Shown here piece by piece: positions 1 through 9,074 of a DNA stretch of 38,851 nt. How positions within the stretch are numbered: position 1 is the first letter of the stretch; every line of letters starts with the position of its first letter. Origin of the DNA: Sphingomonadales bacterium 28-55-16 (GTDB lineage: Bacteria > Pseudomonadota > Alphaproteobacteria > Sphingomonadales > Sphingomonadaceae); contig NCGG01000023.1 in assembly GCA_002278855.1 (NCBI GenBank), positions 1 through 38,851 on the forward strand, given 5' to 3'. Made by a program: the position numbers and the translations under genes. A model generated the notes under the pieces. That model saw nothing but the letters and a program-made list of their open reading frames with translations, ran no database searches and was not told where the DNA came from.

Positions 1-112
1 GCACGGCATGGAGGGCGTGAAGTTCTGGACCAAGGTCAAGACTGTTACGCAACGCTGGCCAGATGGGTCGCCAGACGGCGGCAACGCCTTCGTCATTCCG
101 ACAATGGGATAA
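1..112 (+). CDS. mmsA: Methylmalonate-semialdehyde dehydrogenase, C-terminal end (partial)
   Basis: Only the last 36 codons are in the window; the reading frame begins at base 2 and stops with TAA at 110-112. The tail reads HGMEGVKFWTKVKTVTQRW and ends in FVIPTMG. This matches the usual C-terminus of CoA-acylating methylmalonate-semialdehyde dehydrogenase, an aldehyde dehydrogenase superfamily enzyme that converts (methyl)malonate semialdehyde to propionyl- or acetyl-CoA in valine breakdown. No catalytic residues are visible in this fragment. The call is supported by mmsB starting 5 bp downstream on the same strand, the usual partner in valine degradation. Confidence is limited by the short fragment. 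Confidence 0.75.
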   Translation, partial: HGMEGVKFWTKVKTVTQRWPDGSPDGGNAFVIPTMG

Positions 113-117
113 GCGAC

Positions 118-993
118 ATGAAAGTGGCGTTTATCGGTCTTGGCAACATGGGCGGCGGCATGGCTGCGAACCTTGTGAAGGCAGGACATTCGGTGAACGC
201 CTGTGATCTGTCGGCCGACGCGCTGACGCGTGCGCGGGATAAGGGCTGCGCCGTTTTCACATCTGTACGTGAAGCCATGGACGGTGTGGAAGCTGTCGTG
301 TCGATGTTGCCCAATGGGCAGATCGTCGCCAGCGTTTTTGAGAATGACATATTCGGCCATGCTCCGGCAGGGGCGATACTGCTCGATTGTTCAACCATCG
401 ATGTTGGCACTGCGCGCAGTGTCACGGCTGCTGCAGCAGCAGCTGGCTATGATATGGTCGATGCCCCCGTGTCGGGCGGAATTGCCGCCGCCAATGGCGG
501 GACTTTGACCTTCATGGTGGGCGGCACCGATACGGCCTTTGCGCGCGCCGAACGGATATTGGCCTGCATGGGCAAGGCAGTCATTCACGCCGGCGCGTCG
601 GGCGCGGGGCAGGCTGCAAAGATCTGCAACAATATGCTGCTGGGTGCGTCGATGATAGCGACCTGCGAAACCTTCGTCATGGCGGAAAAGCTTGGCCTTG
701 ATCTCCAGACTTTTTACGATATTTCGTCACAGGCCTCCGGCCAAAATTGGTCGATGACAAGCTATTGCCCAGTTCCCGGCGTTGGGCCAACGACGCCTGC
801 TGATAATGATTACCAGGGCGGCTTTGCCACGGCATTGATGCTGAAAGATCTTACCCTGGCGATGGAAGCCGCAAATTTGGTCGGCGCAGATGTGCCCATG
901 GGCATGCGTGCGGCCGAATTATATGAAAATTTTGTATCTGCAGGCAAGGGCGGTCTTGATTTTTCCGCTATCATCCAAAGCCTCAAAAACTAA
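118..993 (+). CDS. mmsB: 3-hydroxyisobutyrate dehydrogenase
   Basis: This cytoplasmic NAD-dependent enzyme oxidises 3-hydroxyisobutyrate to methylmalonate semialdehyde in valine catabolism, feeding the product of the gene just upstream. The 291-residue protein has the normal family length. It opens with a Rossmann motif, FIGLGNMGGGMAANL, at residues 5-19. The substrate-binding signature DAPVSGG is near residue 116, and the catalytic lysine is K168 in GQAAKICNN. The C-terminal half is the all-helical NAD-binding_11 type domain. The start ATG lies 5 bp after the mmsA stop, so the two are probably translated from one transcript. Its 3' end faces the PilZ gene with only a 9-bp gap. No oddities seen. 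Confidence 0.95.
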   Translation: MKVAFIGLGNMGGGMAANLVKAGHSVNACDLSADALTRARDKGCAVFTSVREAMDGVEAVVSMLPNGQIVASVFENDIFGHAPAGAILLDCSTIDVGTARSVTAAAAAAGYDMVDAPVSGGIAAANGGTLTFMVGGTDTAFARAERILACMGKAVIHAGASGAGQAAKICNNMLLGASMIATCETFVMAEKLGLDLQTFYDISSQASGQNWSMTSYCPVPGVGPTTPADNDYQGGFATALMLKDLTLAMEAANLVGADVPMGMRAAELYENFVSAGKGGLDFSAIIQSLKN

Positions 994-1002
994 CCCATCC
1001 GC

Positions 1003-1644
1003 TCAGTCTGCGGCAATCCATTCGGCGAGTTCGGCCAATGGCAACAAGCGATGAAATTCCACGCCGACAATCCGCCGACTGCACCATTTAACGGTAGCTG
1101 CGACGGATTGCTTGGAATCGGTGCGGATGATTATGTTGCTGTTCATCTTGGGTGCCGCATCGCAAAGAAGCTTGGCGCCCCGCTGTGAAATGTTGGACAA
1201 GACCGCATCATAATCATGATTATTATATGTCACGCGTAACGGCTGACATGCCTGAAAACGCGGAAAACGGCTGCGCTGACCATCGATCCGGATTGCAGGC
1301 TTTGCCAGAATTTCTTCGACTGAAATCTCTTTGATGAATTTGACACCGACCGTCCGTCCGTCGCGCCACACAATTTCGCCATTCAGTTCCTGATCGTCAA
1401 GCAAAGCCACCGAGATCTTGTGGCCCACTTCAAGCGGGAACAAGGCATCGATCATCATGCCGCCCGAAGACACATCGCGCACCATCCCTAAACATTCTGC
1501 GTGCATTTGAACATCTTTCAGCCGCGCAACGCGCATAACCTTAATGCTGCGCGCATGCTCGCGACGGTCGGATGGTTTGCGCACGTCCGGCGGGGCGGCC
1601 GCGTTAGGCGAAGGGTCCAAGGATCGGGCCGTGTTGGATTTCAT
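1003..1644 (-). CDS. Tandem PilZ-domain protein (c-di-GMP binding)
   Basis: This 213-residue cytoplasmic protein appears to contain two PilZ-like domains in tandem. The first has the full c-di-GMP signature: an RxxxR motif at R28-R32 (RREHAR) and a DxSxxG motif at D57-G62 (DVSSGG). The second, starting around residue 125, keeps an NxSxxG motif (NISQRG), but its RxxxR motif is altered (RSRFPRF). It may therefore not bind the nucleotide on its own. PilZ proteins change the activity of motility, exopolysaccharide or other outputs when c-di-GMP binds. No output domain is present, so the target cannot be read from the sequence. The gene is transcribed divergently from the hydratase/dehydrogenase gene across 182 bp and convergently with mmsB. 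Confidence 0.85.
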   Translation of the reverse strand: MKSNTARSLDPSPNAAAPPDVRKPSDRREHARSIKVMRVARLKDVQMHAECLGMVRDVSSGGMMIDALFPLEVGHKISVALLDDQELNGEIVWRDGRTVGVKFIKEISVEEILAKPAIRIDGQRSRFPRFQACQPLRVTYNNHDYDAVLSNISQRGAKLLCDAAPKMNSNIIIRTDSKQSVAATVKWCSRRIVGVEFHRLLPLAELAEWIAAD

Positions 1645-1826
1645 TATTCGTCCATAGCGTGCAAAAATCTAACAAAGTGAATGATAAACAGCGTTAACGG
1701 CGCAGCAATACATATCGCTGCGGCATTGCAAACTACGCCAAAAACATATTAGGGGTAACGTTCGTTTATTCCTTACATGACGCTCGGCCATGACAACTGC
1801 CGACCCACAAATTTTAGGAGCAGCCC

Positions 1827-3827
1827 GTGCAATCCGTAACCACTCAGAAACGCGACGATATCCTTGTAGTTCTTGTCGACAATCCCCCCGTTAACGCGCT
1901 TTCGTGGCATGTCCGTCAGGGACTGAAAGAGGGTTTCGAACAAGGGCTGTCGGATGACAGCGTGAAGGCCATTGTTCTGCGCTGTGCCGGTTCAACCTTT
2001 ATTGCAGGCGCCGACATCACCGAATTTGGCAAGCCCGCGCAGGGGCCGGATTTCAATGAGGTGCTCAACATGATTGAGGCCGCAGGTAAACCCGTTGTTG
2101 CGGCCATTCATGGCACTGCGCTTGGTGGGGGGCTTGAGACCGCCTTAGTGTGCCATTACCGCATAGCTGTGCCGTCTGCTAGGCTTGGGGTACCAGAGGT
2201 CAAGCTTGGCCTTCTACCGGGCGCTGGAGGGACGCAGAGACTGCCGCGCGTGGTCGGGGTTGAGGCCGCTGCCACAATGTGTTCGCTTGGTGAACCTTTG
2301 TCCGCGACAAAGGCCGCGTCCATCGGCCTTGTGGACCGATTGGCGGGCGAAGATAGCCTTGCCGAAGACGCCATTGCCTATGCGCGCGAACTGATGTCTG
2401 TGGGGCCACGGCCCACCCGCGACCGTCCCCTAGGCGGCGATGTTGCGGTCATCGAGCAGCTCAAAGCCGCGAATGCCAAGAAATGGAAGGGCTTTGATGC
2501 ACCTTATGCCAATCTCGCATGTGTAGAGGCCGCAACGCGACTGCCATTTGAAGAGGGCATGAAATTTGAACGCGCCGAATTTGTAAAGCTCATGGGTGGA
2601 TCGCAATCCGCGGCACAACGCCATATGTTCTTTGCGGAACGTCAAGCAGCGAAAATTGATGGGTTGCCCAAAGACATTCCATTGCGCGACATTCAGAAAG
2701 TCGGCGTCATTGGTGCAGGCACCATGGGCGGCGGCATTTCGATGAATTTCCTATCCAAGGGCATCGCCGTGACCATCGTTGAAATGGTACAGGAGAATCT
2801 GGACCGCGGTGTTGGTGTGATCCGTAAAAACTATGAAAACAGCGCTGCCAAGGGGCGCTTCTCGCAAGAGCAAGTGGAAGGCATGATGGCCCTTTTGACG
2901 CCATCGCTGACGCTTGATGATCTCGCTGATTGCGATCTGGTCATCGAAGCGGTGTACGAAAGCATGGATGTTAAGAAAGAGGTGTTCGGCAAGCTGGACG
3001 CCATTTGCAAGCCCGGTGCGATCCTGGCGTCGAATACTTCCTATCTCGATGTCGATGAAATCGCGGCAAGCACATCGCGCCCACAAGATGTGGTCGGCAT
3101 GCATTTCTTCTCGCCAGCCAATGTCATGAAACTGCTTGAAGTTGTCCGTGGCGACAAAACTGCACCTGATGTTCTGGCCACTGCAATGGCGATCGGCAAG
3201 AAAATCGGCAAGGTCGCGGTGGTCGCTGGTGTCTGTCATGGCTTTATCGGCAACCGCATGCTTTCAACACGCCAGCAGCCCGCGATGCAGTTGCTTTTGG
3301 AAGGCGCAACGCCTGCGCAGATCGACAAAGTGCACACGGACTTCGGTATGCCCATGGGGCCGTTCCAAATGAGCGATTTGGCTGGTCTCGACATCGGTTG
3401 GCACCGTGACCCATCAAGGGTCGAGACCATCCGCGATGCGCTTTGCGCGGCTGGCCGTTTCGGTCAGAAGAACAGCAAGGGCTTTTACGATTATGATGAA
3501 AATCGCGTGGGCACTCCAAGCGCAGAGGCACTGGCGATCATAGAAGAGTTTCGCGCAACCTCTAACTTGCCGAAGCGCGAGATTAGCGATCAGGAAATCG
3601 TCGAACGCACGCTTTATCCTATGGTCAACGAAGGCTATAAAATCCTTGAAGAAGGCAAATCGCAGCGTGCATCGGATATCGATGTCGTCTGGATTTATGG
3701 CTATGGCTGGCCAATCTATCGCGGCGGCCCGATGTTCTGGGGTGCGCTGGAAGGCGAAGGCAAGATTGCCGAGGCGCTTGAACGGCACGGCGTAAAGGTG
3801 GCAGAAAGCTTGAAAGCAAAGGCCTGA
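1827..3827 (+). CDS. Fused enoyl-CoA hydratase / 3-hydroxyacyl-CoA dehydrogenase
   Basis: This bifunctional beta-oxidation enzyme of 666 residues (FadB/FadJ/peroxisomal MFE type) hydrates 2-enoyl-CoA and oxidises the resulting 3-hydroxyacyl-CoA with NAD. The N-terminal crotonase domain shows [10 protein letters not shown] (oxyanion-hole region, about residue 56-65) and [20 protein letters not shown] with its conserved acidic residue. The dehydrogenase half begins with the Rossmann motif [12 protein letters not shown] near residue 293 and includes [15 protein letters not shown] near residue 425. Two C-terminal helical dehydrogenase domains follow, with YDYDENR and the late motif [17 protein letters not shown]. 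The GTG start at 1827 is supported by TAGGAG 6 bp upstream. A thiolase partner is not adjacent, and no other gene shares this transcript in the window. Confidence 0.95.
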   Translation: MQSVTTQKRDDILVVLVDNPPVNALSWHVRQGLKEGFEQGLSDDSVKAIVLRCAGSTFIAGADITEFGKPAQGPDFNEVLNMIEAAGKPVVAAIHGTALGGGLETALVCHYRIAVPSARLGVPEVKLGLLPGAGGTQRLPRVVGVEAAATMCSLGEPLSATKAASIGLVDRLAGEDSLAEDAIAYARELMSVGPRPTRDRPLGGDVAVIEQLKAANAKKWKGFDAPYANLACVEAATRLPFEEGMKFERAEFVKLMGGSQSAAQRHMFFAERQAAKIDGLPKDIPLRDIQKVGVIGAGTMGGGISMNFLSKGIAVTIVEMVQENLDRGVGVIRKNYENSAAKGRFSQEQVEGMMALLTPSLTLDDLADCDLVIEAVYESMDVKKEVFGKLDAICKPGAILASNTSYLDVDEIAASTSRPQDVVGMHFFSPANVMKLLEVVRGDKTAPDVLATAMAIGKKIGKVAVVAGVCHGFIGNRMLSTRQQPAMQLLLEGATPAQIDKVHTDFGMPMGPFQMSDLAGLDIGWHRDPSRVETIRDALCAAGRFGQKNSKGFYDYDENRVGTPSAEALAIIEEFRATSNLPKREISDQEIVERTLYPMVNEGYKILEEGKSQRASDIDVVWIYGYGWPIYRGGPMFWGALEGEGKIAEALERHGVKVAESLKAKA

Positions 3828-3845
3828 TATTCAGACTGTAACACG

Positions 3846-3886
3846 CACCCGGCGCAGCAAAAGCCTGCGTCGGGGGGTGAGGTTTT
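3846..3886 (+). terminator. Possible terminator after the hydratase/dehydrogenase gene
   Basis: An imperfect 10-bp stem (3848-3857 with 3865-3874, one G-T wobble, loop CAAAAGC) begins about 20 bp after the stop codon. It is followed by GGGTGAGGTTTTA. The T-run is short and not immediate, so this is a weak intrinsic terminator candidate. Confidence 0.4.
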
Positions 3887-3921
3887 ATGCTGATAATGAT
3901 GAAATAGAGTTTCAAGAGCTG

Positions 3922-3959
3922 CCAAAACGGCTGTTGGGTGCGGCCAAGAATAATCGAGC
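3922..3959 (-). repeat. attL-like copy of the tRNA-Leu 3' end
   Basis: Bases 3922-3959 match 10511-10548 at 32 of 38 positions without gaps. The match includes a 14-base exact core, GGTGCGGCCAAGAA, at 3937-3950 and 10526-10539. On the minus strand this is the acceptor stem end (TTCTTGGCCGCACC) of tRNA-Leu together with sequence lying beyond the CCA end. The rest of the tRNA is absent here, so this is a fragment and not a second tRNA gene. Confidence 0.65.
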
Positions 3960-4401
3960 AAAAGCCAATAGCAGAAATTCTTACCGCATTGATTATGGTA
4001 TCTGTACGTCCAGTCTTTGTCATTAGATAGATAAGTCTCGTTGCCCGTAAGCAGCCATTGGCTCTTAAACATGGCCTTGAGCGTTATCTTCTGTGGCAAA
4101 GAAGGAAGCACGAGGTCATCTATGATTATTCCTCGAAGATAGGTTTTCGGTCTGACAAGTTGCAAACAAGCTCTGTCAGGGTAAGCTGCGTATTTGAGAG
4201 GCCTTATTAAGCTCGCGCCTCCAAAAACAGCTCGTCATGTGCCACGGTTACCCGCAGTTTCGGAAAAAAGGTCACAGAGTGCGAAAACCGGACTGCCCGC
4301 GCCTGATCCAGTTTAGATCGTTTCGCGGTCCGTCTATTTGCGTGAGCGACACGGCCCTATGCCTAGCAGCATCTGCCGCCGCGTCGCTCTATCAGTGTTT
4401 C
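3960..4401. other. Intergenic stretch inside the left island end
   Basis: Between the tRNA fragment and the TonB receptor stop codon there is no frame that I recognise as a protein. Short minus-strand open frames (for example through 3716-4165) run across the tRNA fragment and the end of the upstream gene in a different frame and look like chance. No integrase remnant, tRNA or clear hairpin is visible. Confidence 0.4.
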
Positions 4402-6969
4402 TTAGTATGCCGCCGACAAGGTCAGGAACCATTGCCGCGGTGCGACTGGATAAGCCGAGTAACTGTTTGTGGCCGATCCTATTGAGATTGTAGACTTCCC
4501 TTGCTTGTCGGTCAGGTTTGTCACGTTCAAAGCAATCTCTGCTTTGTAAAGTGGCAACACATTCTCCGGCACCTTCGCGGCGATCCGAAACGAAGTCAGG
4601 AAGTTAGACTTCACGCTCGCATCGTTGCTGAAGGTGGCGAAACGGCTGCCGACATAGTCGCCAATCAGTTGCGCCTCGAGTGGACCGACATTGAGCGTTG
4701 CTACCGTCTTGTTCATCCATTTTGGAGTGCCCGGAAGCTGCTTGCCACAGGTTGGAACAACGCCGCCAGTGACAAGAAAACCACCGATGCAGGTGCCTGT
4801 GGCAGCGCCGATGCCCGAAGCTGTTGAAGTGTAGTCACTTTGATACTTCGAAAGATTGTACGACAACGCGTTGTAGAGCGAGAATGTGCGTCCGAAACGC
4901 AGCGTGAAGGCTGCGTCAACACCATCGGTTTTAACATCGCCAACGTTGACGAGGATTGAGGTGCCACCGGTGATCGCTCCACCGGCAATACCACCGGGGT
5001 TTGTTGAGATAGCCAGCAGACGGTTGCTGAAATCAACATGGTAATAGTTGACTTGTGCCTGAAGGCTGACGTCGTTGCCGAAGGTGCGCTTGGTCCGCAC
5101 CCCACCTTCATAGGTCCAGCTGCTCTCGGGCTGGCCGTCTGTAGCAAACGCATTGAACGCTGCCTGACTGCCTGTGAACCAAGGGCCTCCGCCGCCCGCC
5201 AGATAAGCTTGATACTGCCGCAGGTTTTTCTGTACGTTAAAATAGACCTGTTCGTTGCTGTTGACATCATAGGTCGCACCAACCGCAGGCAAGAACCAGC
5301 GTTGCGTGTTGATTTTTCCTTGGGGAAGACCACCTGTCAAGCCAGAGAGAGAGCCCAGCTTAGGTTGCACTGGAAAGCGACCATCGGCCCATTGCGCGCT
5401 TGTCTTGAAACCCGCCTGAACGAGCAACCGGTCGGTTGCCTGCCAGGTATCTTGGACGTGGAGCTGGAGTTGGTTGATGCTGGCTTCGCCCTGATACTGA
5501 GTAAACAGTGGTGCCGCGACCGAAAGGGGCCGGATATATGGCGTGCTCTTTGAGGGATTGGCAACGTCGACCGCGTACCAACGACGCCATTGGGTCGTAC
5601 TGTTGTGCTCGAACCAACCACCGAGCTCGAACTTATGGCTACCTAATTCAGCCTGAAATGCCGTGATCAGTCCGCCGCGATCGATACGATACTCAGTTGT
5701 TCGGGTAATGAGACCTGATCCACCCGTCGCCGCAAGCAGAGCCGCACCAGCTGAAGTTCCCTGTGCAGCGGTTAGCGCAGTACAGGCAGTTGGCAGTTCT
5801 CCATTTTTGTTACTTGTAAACCGGCAATTGCTCGGAATGGACGTGTAGTTCGGATCAAGATAAGCTTGGGCAGTGGTGATCGACTGACCGAGCGGACCGG
5901 CAACGACGCCGGCGCCGTCATTGTGGTGGTAATATGCAGTTGTCGACCAATTTATTTTGTTCGAAAGCTGTGTTTCGAAACGCGCATAGCCAAGGTAATC
6001 TGTCCGCTGGGCATCCGAATAATAGTTACGGTAGTTCCCACCTTCGGCCACAGGTGAATTGCCGAGTGCGCTCAGGTAGCTCGTTCGGTAGGTGGTGAAA
6101 TCAGGATAGAAGAAGGGCTTGGTATAAGGTGTGTAAAGCTGGACTGCAGTCGCCATGCCGCCAGCAGAGGGTTTGAAGAACGAAGTCGCGTCCTCATTCG
6201 GCTGGATGAAGTCGTTGTAGTCGAAGTAAAGTGTGAGCTTGCCGATCTTGGCATCGTGAACGAACTTGGCGTTGGCCTGATAGCCGCCTTGGATGCCGTT
6301 AAAGTCCCAAGCGCGGGCGCGTTGGCGGGCGCCGGACAAATAGAGCGCGTTTGCCCCGTTTGGCCCGAACTTGCCGCTATCGACGCGAACGAAAGTGCGT
6401 GAGGTGTTATAACTACCGACAGTCTGCGCGGCCTGGATGCCGAACCTTTCGAGCGGAGCTGAAGAGAAGGTCTCCACGGTGCCACCGAGGTTGCTGTTTG
6501 ATGGCGTCGCAAGATCACCAGCGCCGGTCGACACGATGACGCGGCTGACGTTTTCTGAAATCACGGCGCGCTGGGGCGAAAGGCCGTTATAGTTGCCATA
6601 GCTCTGATCGCCCAATGGCAAGCCGTCCATGGTGTATCCAAGCTGGTTGCCCGCAAATCCATGGATAAAGATTTGCGCATTCTGCTCGTTATAGCCCCAT
6701 GGGTCGGCGGTGATGTAGAGCACGCCCGGTAGGGTCTGGATGGCCTTTAGAGGAGAAATTCCGGGGAGGATCTTCTGGATCTCGGATTGAGGGATAGAGG
6801 TGGATGACCGAGTGGACTTGGCGGTGACCATTATTATCGCGCTATCTTCGACCTCTGGGCTTTGAGTACTGGCTGATTTGGCATCGTTAGCCGGTGCGGC
6901 GGCATGCGCCATGTCAGCTGCAAAAAGCGCGCTGACTAGCGCGAGCGTACTGATGGTTGTTTTAATCAC
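4402..6969 (-). CDS. TonB-dependent outer-membrane receptor
   Basis: This outer-membrane beta-barrel transporter of 855 residues, by family knowledge, moves a scarce ligand (iron chelate, vitamin or plant/aromatic compound) into the periplasm using TonB energy. A signal peptide is evident from the GTG start (VIKTTISTLALVSALFAADMAHA). It is followed by a plug domain with SPLKAIQTLPGV, IFIHGFAGNQLGYTMDGLPLGDQSYG and NLGGTVETFSSAP. The barrel has alternating aromatic strands and ends in WFLTLSAAY. I prefer the GTG at 6969 because AAGGGGG lies 5-11 bp upstream and the signal peptide starts directly there. An ATG 84 bp further upstream (7053) is the alternative and would bury the signal peptide. 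It is the first gene of the probable tRNA-Leu island; the substrate is unknown. Confidence 0.93.
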   Translation of the reverse strand: MIKTTISTLALVSALFAADMAHAAAPANDAKSASTQSPEVEDSAIIMVTAKSTRSSTSIPQSEIQKILPGISPLKAIQTLPGVLYITADPWGYNEQNAQIFIHGFAGNQLGYTMDGLPLGDQSYGNYNGLSPQRAVISENVSRVIVSTGAGDLATPSNSNLGGTVETFSSAPLERFGIQAAQTVGSYNTSRTFVRVDSGKFGPNGANALYLSGARQRARAWDFNGIQGGYQANAKFVHDAKIGKLTLYFDYNDFIQPNEDATSFFKPSAGGMATAVQLYTPYTKPFFYPDFTTYRTSYLSALGNSPVAEGGNYRNYYSDAQRTDYLGYARFETQLSNKINWSTTAYYHHNDGAGVVAGPLGQSITTAQAYLDPNYTSIPSNCRFTSNKNGELPTACTALTAAQGTSAGAALLAATGGSGLITRTTEYRIDRGGLITAFQAELGSHKFELGGWFEHNSTTQWRRWYAVDVANPSKSTPYIRPLSVAAPLFTQYQGEASINQLQLHVQDTWQATDRLLVQAGFKTSAQWADGRFPVQPKLGSLSGLTGGLPQGKINTQRWFLPAVGATYDVNSNEQVYFNVQKNLRQYQAYLAGGGGPWFTGSQAAFNAFATDGQPESSWTYEGGVRTKRTFGNDVSLQAQVNYYHVDFSNRLLAISTNPGGIAGGAITGGTSILVNVGDVKTDGVDAAFTLRFGRTFSLYNALSYNLSKYQSDYTSTASGIGAATGTCIGGFLVTGGVVPTCGKQLPGTPKWMNKTVATLNVGPLEAQLIGDYVGSRFATFSNDASVKSNFLTSFRIAAKVPENVLPLYKAEIALNVTNLTDKQGKSTISIGSATNSYSAYPVAPRQWFLTLSAAY

Positions 6970-7009
6970 GGAGACCCCCTTAGTTATGCTGCAGTGCAAT
7001 AGGGTCTCC
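6970..7009 (-). promoter_or_regulatory. Leader hairpin covering the TonB receptor ribosome-binding site
   Basis: A perfect 8-bp inverted repeat, GGAGACCC (6970-6977 read on plus) with GGGTCTCC (7002-7009), ends one base before the GTG start codon on the minus strand. The 3' arm contains most of the G-rich Shine-Dalgarno, so folding of the mRNA leader would hide it. The repeat is seen directly; a role in translational control is inference. No cobalamin-box or other known riboswitch consensus was recognised. Confidence 0.45.
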
Positions 7010-7053
7010 ATTTGGCCGTTTTTTCCGTCATCACTGTTAATGTTTAGGGGCAA

Positions 7054-7460
7054 AACTATGACAAATTTACATTAATACTGTGAACCAAGGCGGCATGCCG
7101 ATTCGCGTGGCGCCTCAAGATGGCACAGGCGCCATTCCAAATTGACTGTCTAAAATATTGTTCAGGAGCCGTAGGTTTTCACGCCAACCGCAAAACCTAG
7201 GCTAACGCCCAGTTCTGTAGGTTCATTGTTTGCCTGCAGCTCACCGAACTGGCTGACATATTGTCGCTTTCTGTCATATCCATTTCTACAGAATGGGGTA
7301 AGATTTCTGCAGTCTAACCACCAAAACCGGACTTTTCGCTCGGCCCAAATATTGCTCACCCATAAATGCCTTCCGATCATTAGCCTGACGCGTTTGTCCA
7401 AGGCTATGGCGATTGGCCAAGTAGCCTTGTCATCATCTGCAAAATTCGCCAACTTGGCGC
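7054..7460. other. Divergent intergenic region between the TonB receptor and MFS genes
   Basis: This 400-bp region separates the divergently transcribed receptor and transporter genes and should hold both promoters. A 96-codon minus-strand open frame (7162-7452) is present, but I do not recognise its product and it lacks a convincing ribosome-binding site. No repeat or RNA gene was identified. Confidence 0.4.
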
Positions 7461-8768
7461 GTGGTTGAAATCGCTTACCAAACTGCGCACAGCGCTCCGC
7501 CCTTTTTGCGCCCCCCGATGTCGCGTCGATCGATGGTTGTCGCCGGCCTTTCGACGGTCGTTGAATGGTATGATTTCACACTATACCTTTATTTTTCGAC
7601 CGTGCTGGCGCGCGTATTCTTTGGCGCTGGCCCACAGTCGATGACGGAAACGCTTGGCGGATTTGCTGTCGCTTATCTGATGCGGCCAGTGGGCGCGCTG
7701 GTTTTTGGTCATTTTGGCGATCGACTGGGTCGGCGGATAACGATGCTGGGCTCGATGGCTCTGATGACCGCAGCCATGCTCGCCACCGCCATGTTGCCGA
7801 CCTATGCTCAAATTGGCCCGCTTGCCGGTGTGTTGCTGATTGCGCTCCGCTGTTTAATGTCTTTTTCGGTGGGCGGCGAATATACCGGCGTCGTGGCCTA
7901 TTTGTTGGAGGGGGCGAAGGACAGTCGGCGCGGATTGATCACCAGCTGCGCATCGGCAGCAAGCGAGATTGGTGCTTTACTGGCGGCGGGTGCAGCGGTG
8001 CTGGCCATTTGGGCTGTGCCCGAAGACGCGCTTATATCATGGGGTTGGCGCTTACCATTCCTGTTCGGCGCTGCGCTTGCCGGTTTGGTACTGGTAACCC
8101 GCGCAACTTTGCAAGAAACACCTGAGTTTCTTCGCCAGCGTGATGCTGGCACGGTCCCAGAAAAACCTATCCAGCATAGCCTAACCCGACACCGTGGCGC
8201 TATTGCGCGCGGTTTTGCAATCTCTGCGCTGGGTTCAATCACTTATTATGTCGGCATCACTTATGTGCCGGCGTTCCTTGATGCCACTGGCACTATGCCG
8301 GAGATCCGCGCGCTGTCGATCTCTCTCCTTGCAGCTTTGACTGTTATCTTCGTTACGCCGCTAATAGGACTTGCGTCCGACCGCTTTGGTCGTCGTCCCA
8401 TACTGATGACGCTGGCGGTTGCCGGCATATTGCTGCCGCCCGGCATGTTTGTGGTTATGGCTGGCGGTGGTGCTGCGACTTGGGTTGGGGCAGTTGTTTT
8501 GGCAGCACTTGGCGGAGCGGTTAGCGCAGTAGGCGCCGTCGCGACCGCAGAGCAATTTCCCGGCGAGGGAAGGCTCAGCGGCCTCGCTTTGGGCGCAACA
8601 ACTGCAACTGCCATATTCGGTGGACTCGCGCCTTTGGTTGCGCATCTATTGGTGACGAACAGCGGATGGGCACCTGCACCCGGCGCAATGATAGCATGTG
8701 TTGCTTTATGTGTAATCTCGGTGTTTTGGCACATGCCTGAGACGGCGCCAGCTTGCGCAAGGCGTTAG
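7461..8768 (+). CDS. MFS transporter, metabolite:H+ symporter (MHS) type
   Basis: This inner-membrane permease of 435 residues has about 12 hydrophobic segments. The N-terminal part has the MHS-family signature VVEWYDFTLYLYFS in the first helix, then RPVGALVFGHFGDRLGRR (loop 2-3 MFS motif) near residue 75-92. A repeat of the loop motif, GLASDRFGRRPIL, starts the second half. Relatives carry organic acids such as citrate, proline/betaine or aromatic acids with protons; the substrate is not readable here. The GTG at 7461 is the longest start; ATG at 7518 (MSRRSMVV) is a good alternative, and neither has a clear Shine-Dalgarno. It sits between the TonB receptor and an FAD oxidoreductase, suggesting uptake followed by oxidation of one compound. 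Confidence 0.9.
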   Translation: MVEIAYQTAHSAPPFLRPPMSRRSMVVAGLSTVVEWYDFTLYLYFSTVLARVFFGAGPQSMTETLGGFAVAYLMRPVGALVFGHFGDRLGRRITMLGSMALMTAAMLATAMLPTYAQIGPLAGVLLIALRCLMSFSVGGEYTGVVAYLLEGAKDSRRGLITSCASAASEIGALLAAGAAVLAIWAVPEDALISWGWRLPFLFGAALAGLVLVTRATLQETPEFLRQRDAGTVPEKPIQHSLTRHRGAIARGFAISALGSITYYVGITYVPAFLDATGTMPEIRALSISLLAALTVIFVTPLIGLASDRFGRRPILMTLAVAGILLPPGMFVVMAGGGAATWVGAVVLAALGGAVSAVGAVATAEQFPGEGRLSGLALGATTATAIFGGLAPLVAHLLVTNSGWAPAPGAMIACVALCVISVFWHMPETAPACARR

Positions 8769-9074
8769 GACAATTTTGCCTTTAGCGACGTCTTGAATCT
8801 ACACTTTTGTGCGTTTACTAGCTGACGGTCTCCTCTCGGTTCACCATGCACCAACTGAACGGATCTCGGTCGACCTTGTGCCCCTTCGCTGCGAACGGCA
8901 ATTGCACTTGCGCGCGACACTGCGCTACGCCAGAAAGGCCCTAAGAGGAGTCCTGGCATTCCAACGAAGATTGATTGGACCTGTGGCACTGCGGCTAAAA
9001 GGCTAGAGCGCGCGTTGCAGATGCATTCAACGCGTTGATGTTGCGGTCAGCGGTCGAAAGGATGGTTACATATC
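8769..9074. other. Intergenic stretch, nothing recognised
   Basis: This gap of about 306 bp lies between the MFS transporter and FAD oxidoreductase genes. Only short open frames on both strands are present, none with a recognisable product. Near its right end GAAAGGAT (9057-9064) serves as a plausible ribosome-binding site for the next gene. Confidence 0.4.

Noticed and set aside
3716..4165. 149-codon minus-strand frame at the left island end
   Set aside because: It runs through the tRNA-Leu fragment and into the antisense of the hydratase/dehydrogenase gene. I looked for an integrase signature and found none.
7162..7452. 96-codon minus-strand frame between the TonB receptor and MFS genes
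   Set aside because: No recognisable product, no convincing ribosome-binding site, and high Trp/Arg content. It occupies a divergent promoter region. Left unannotated but worth a homology search.
8261..8734. 157-codon minus-strand frame across the MFS transporter
   Set aside because: Antisense to a transporter with clear motifs; Ala/Pro/Thr-rich composition is typical of a reverse-frame shadow.
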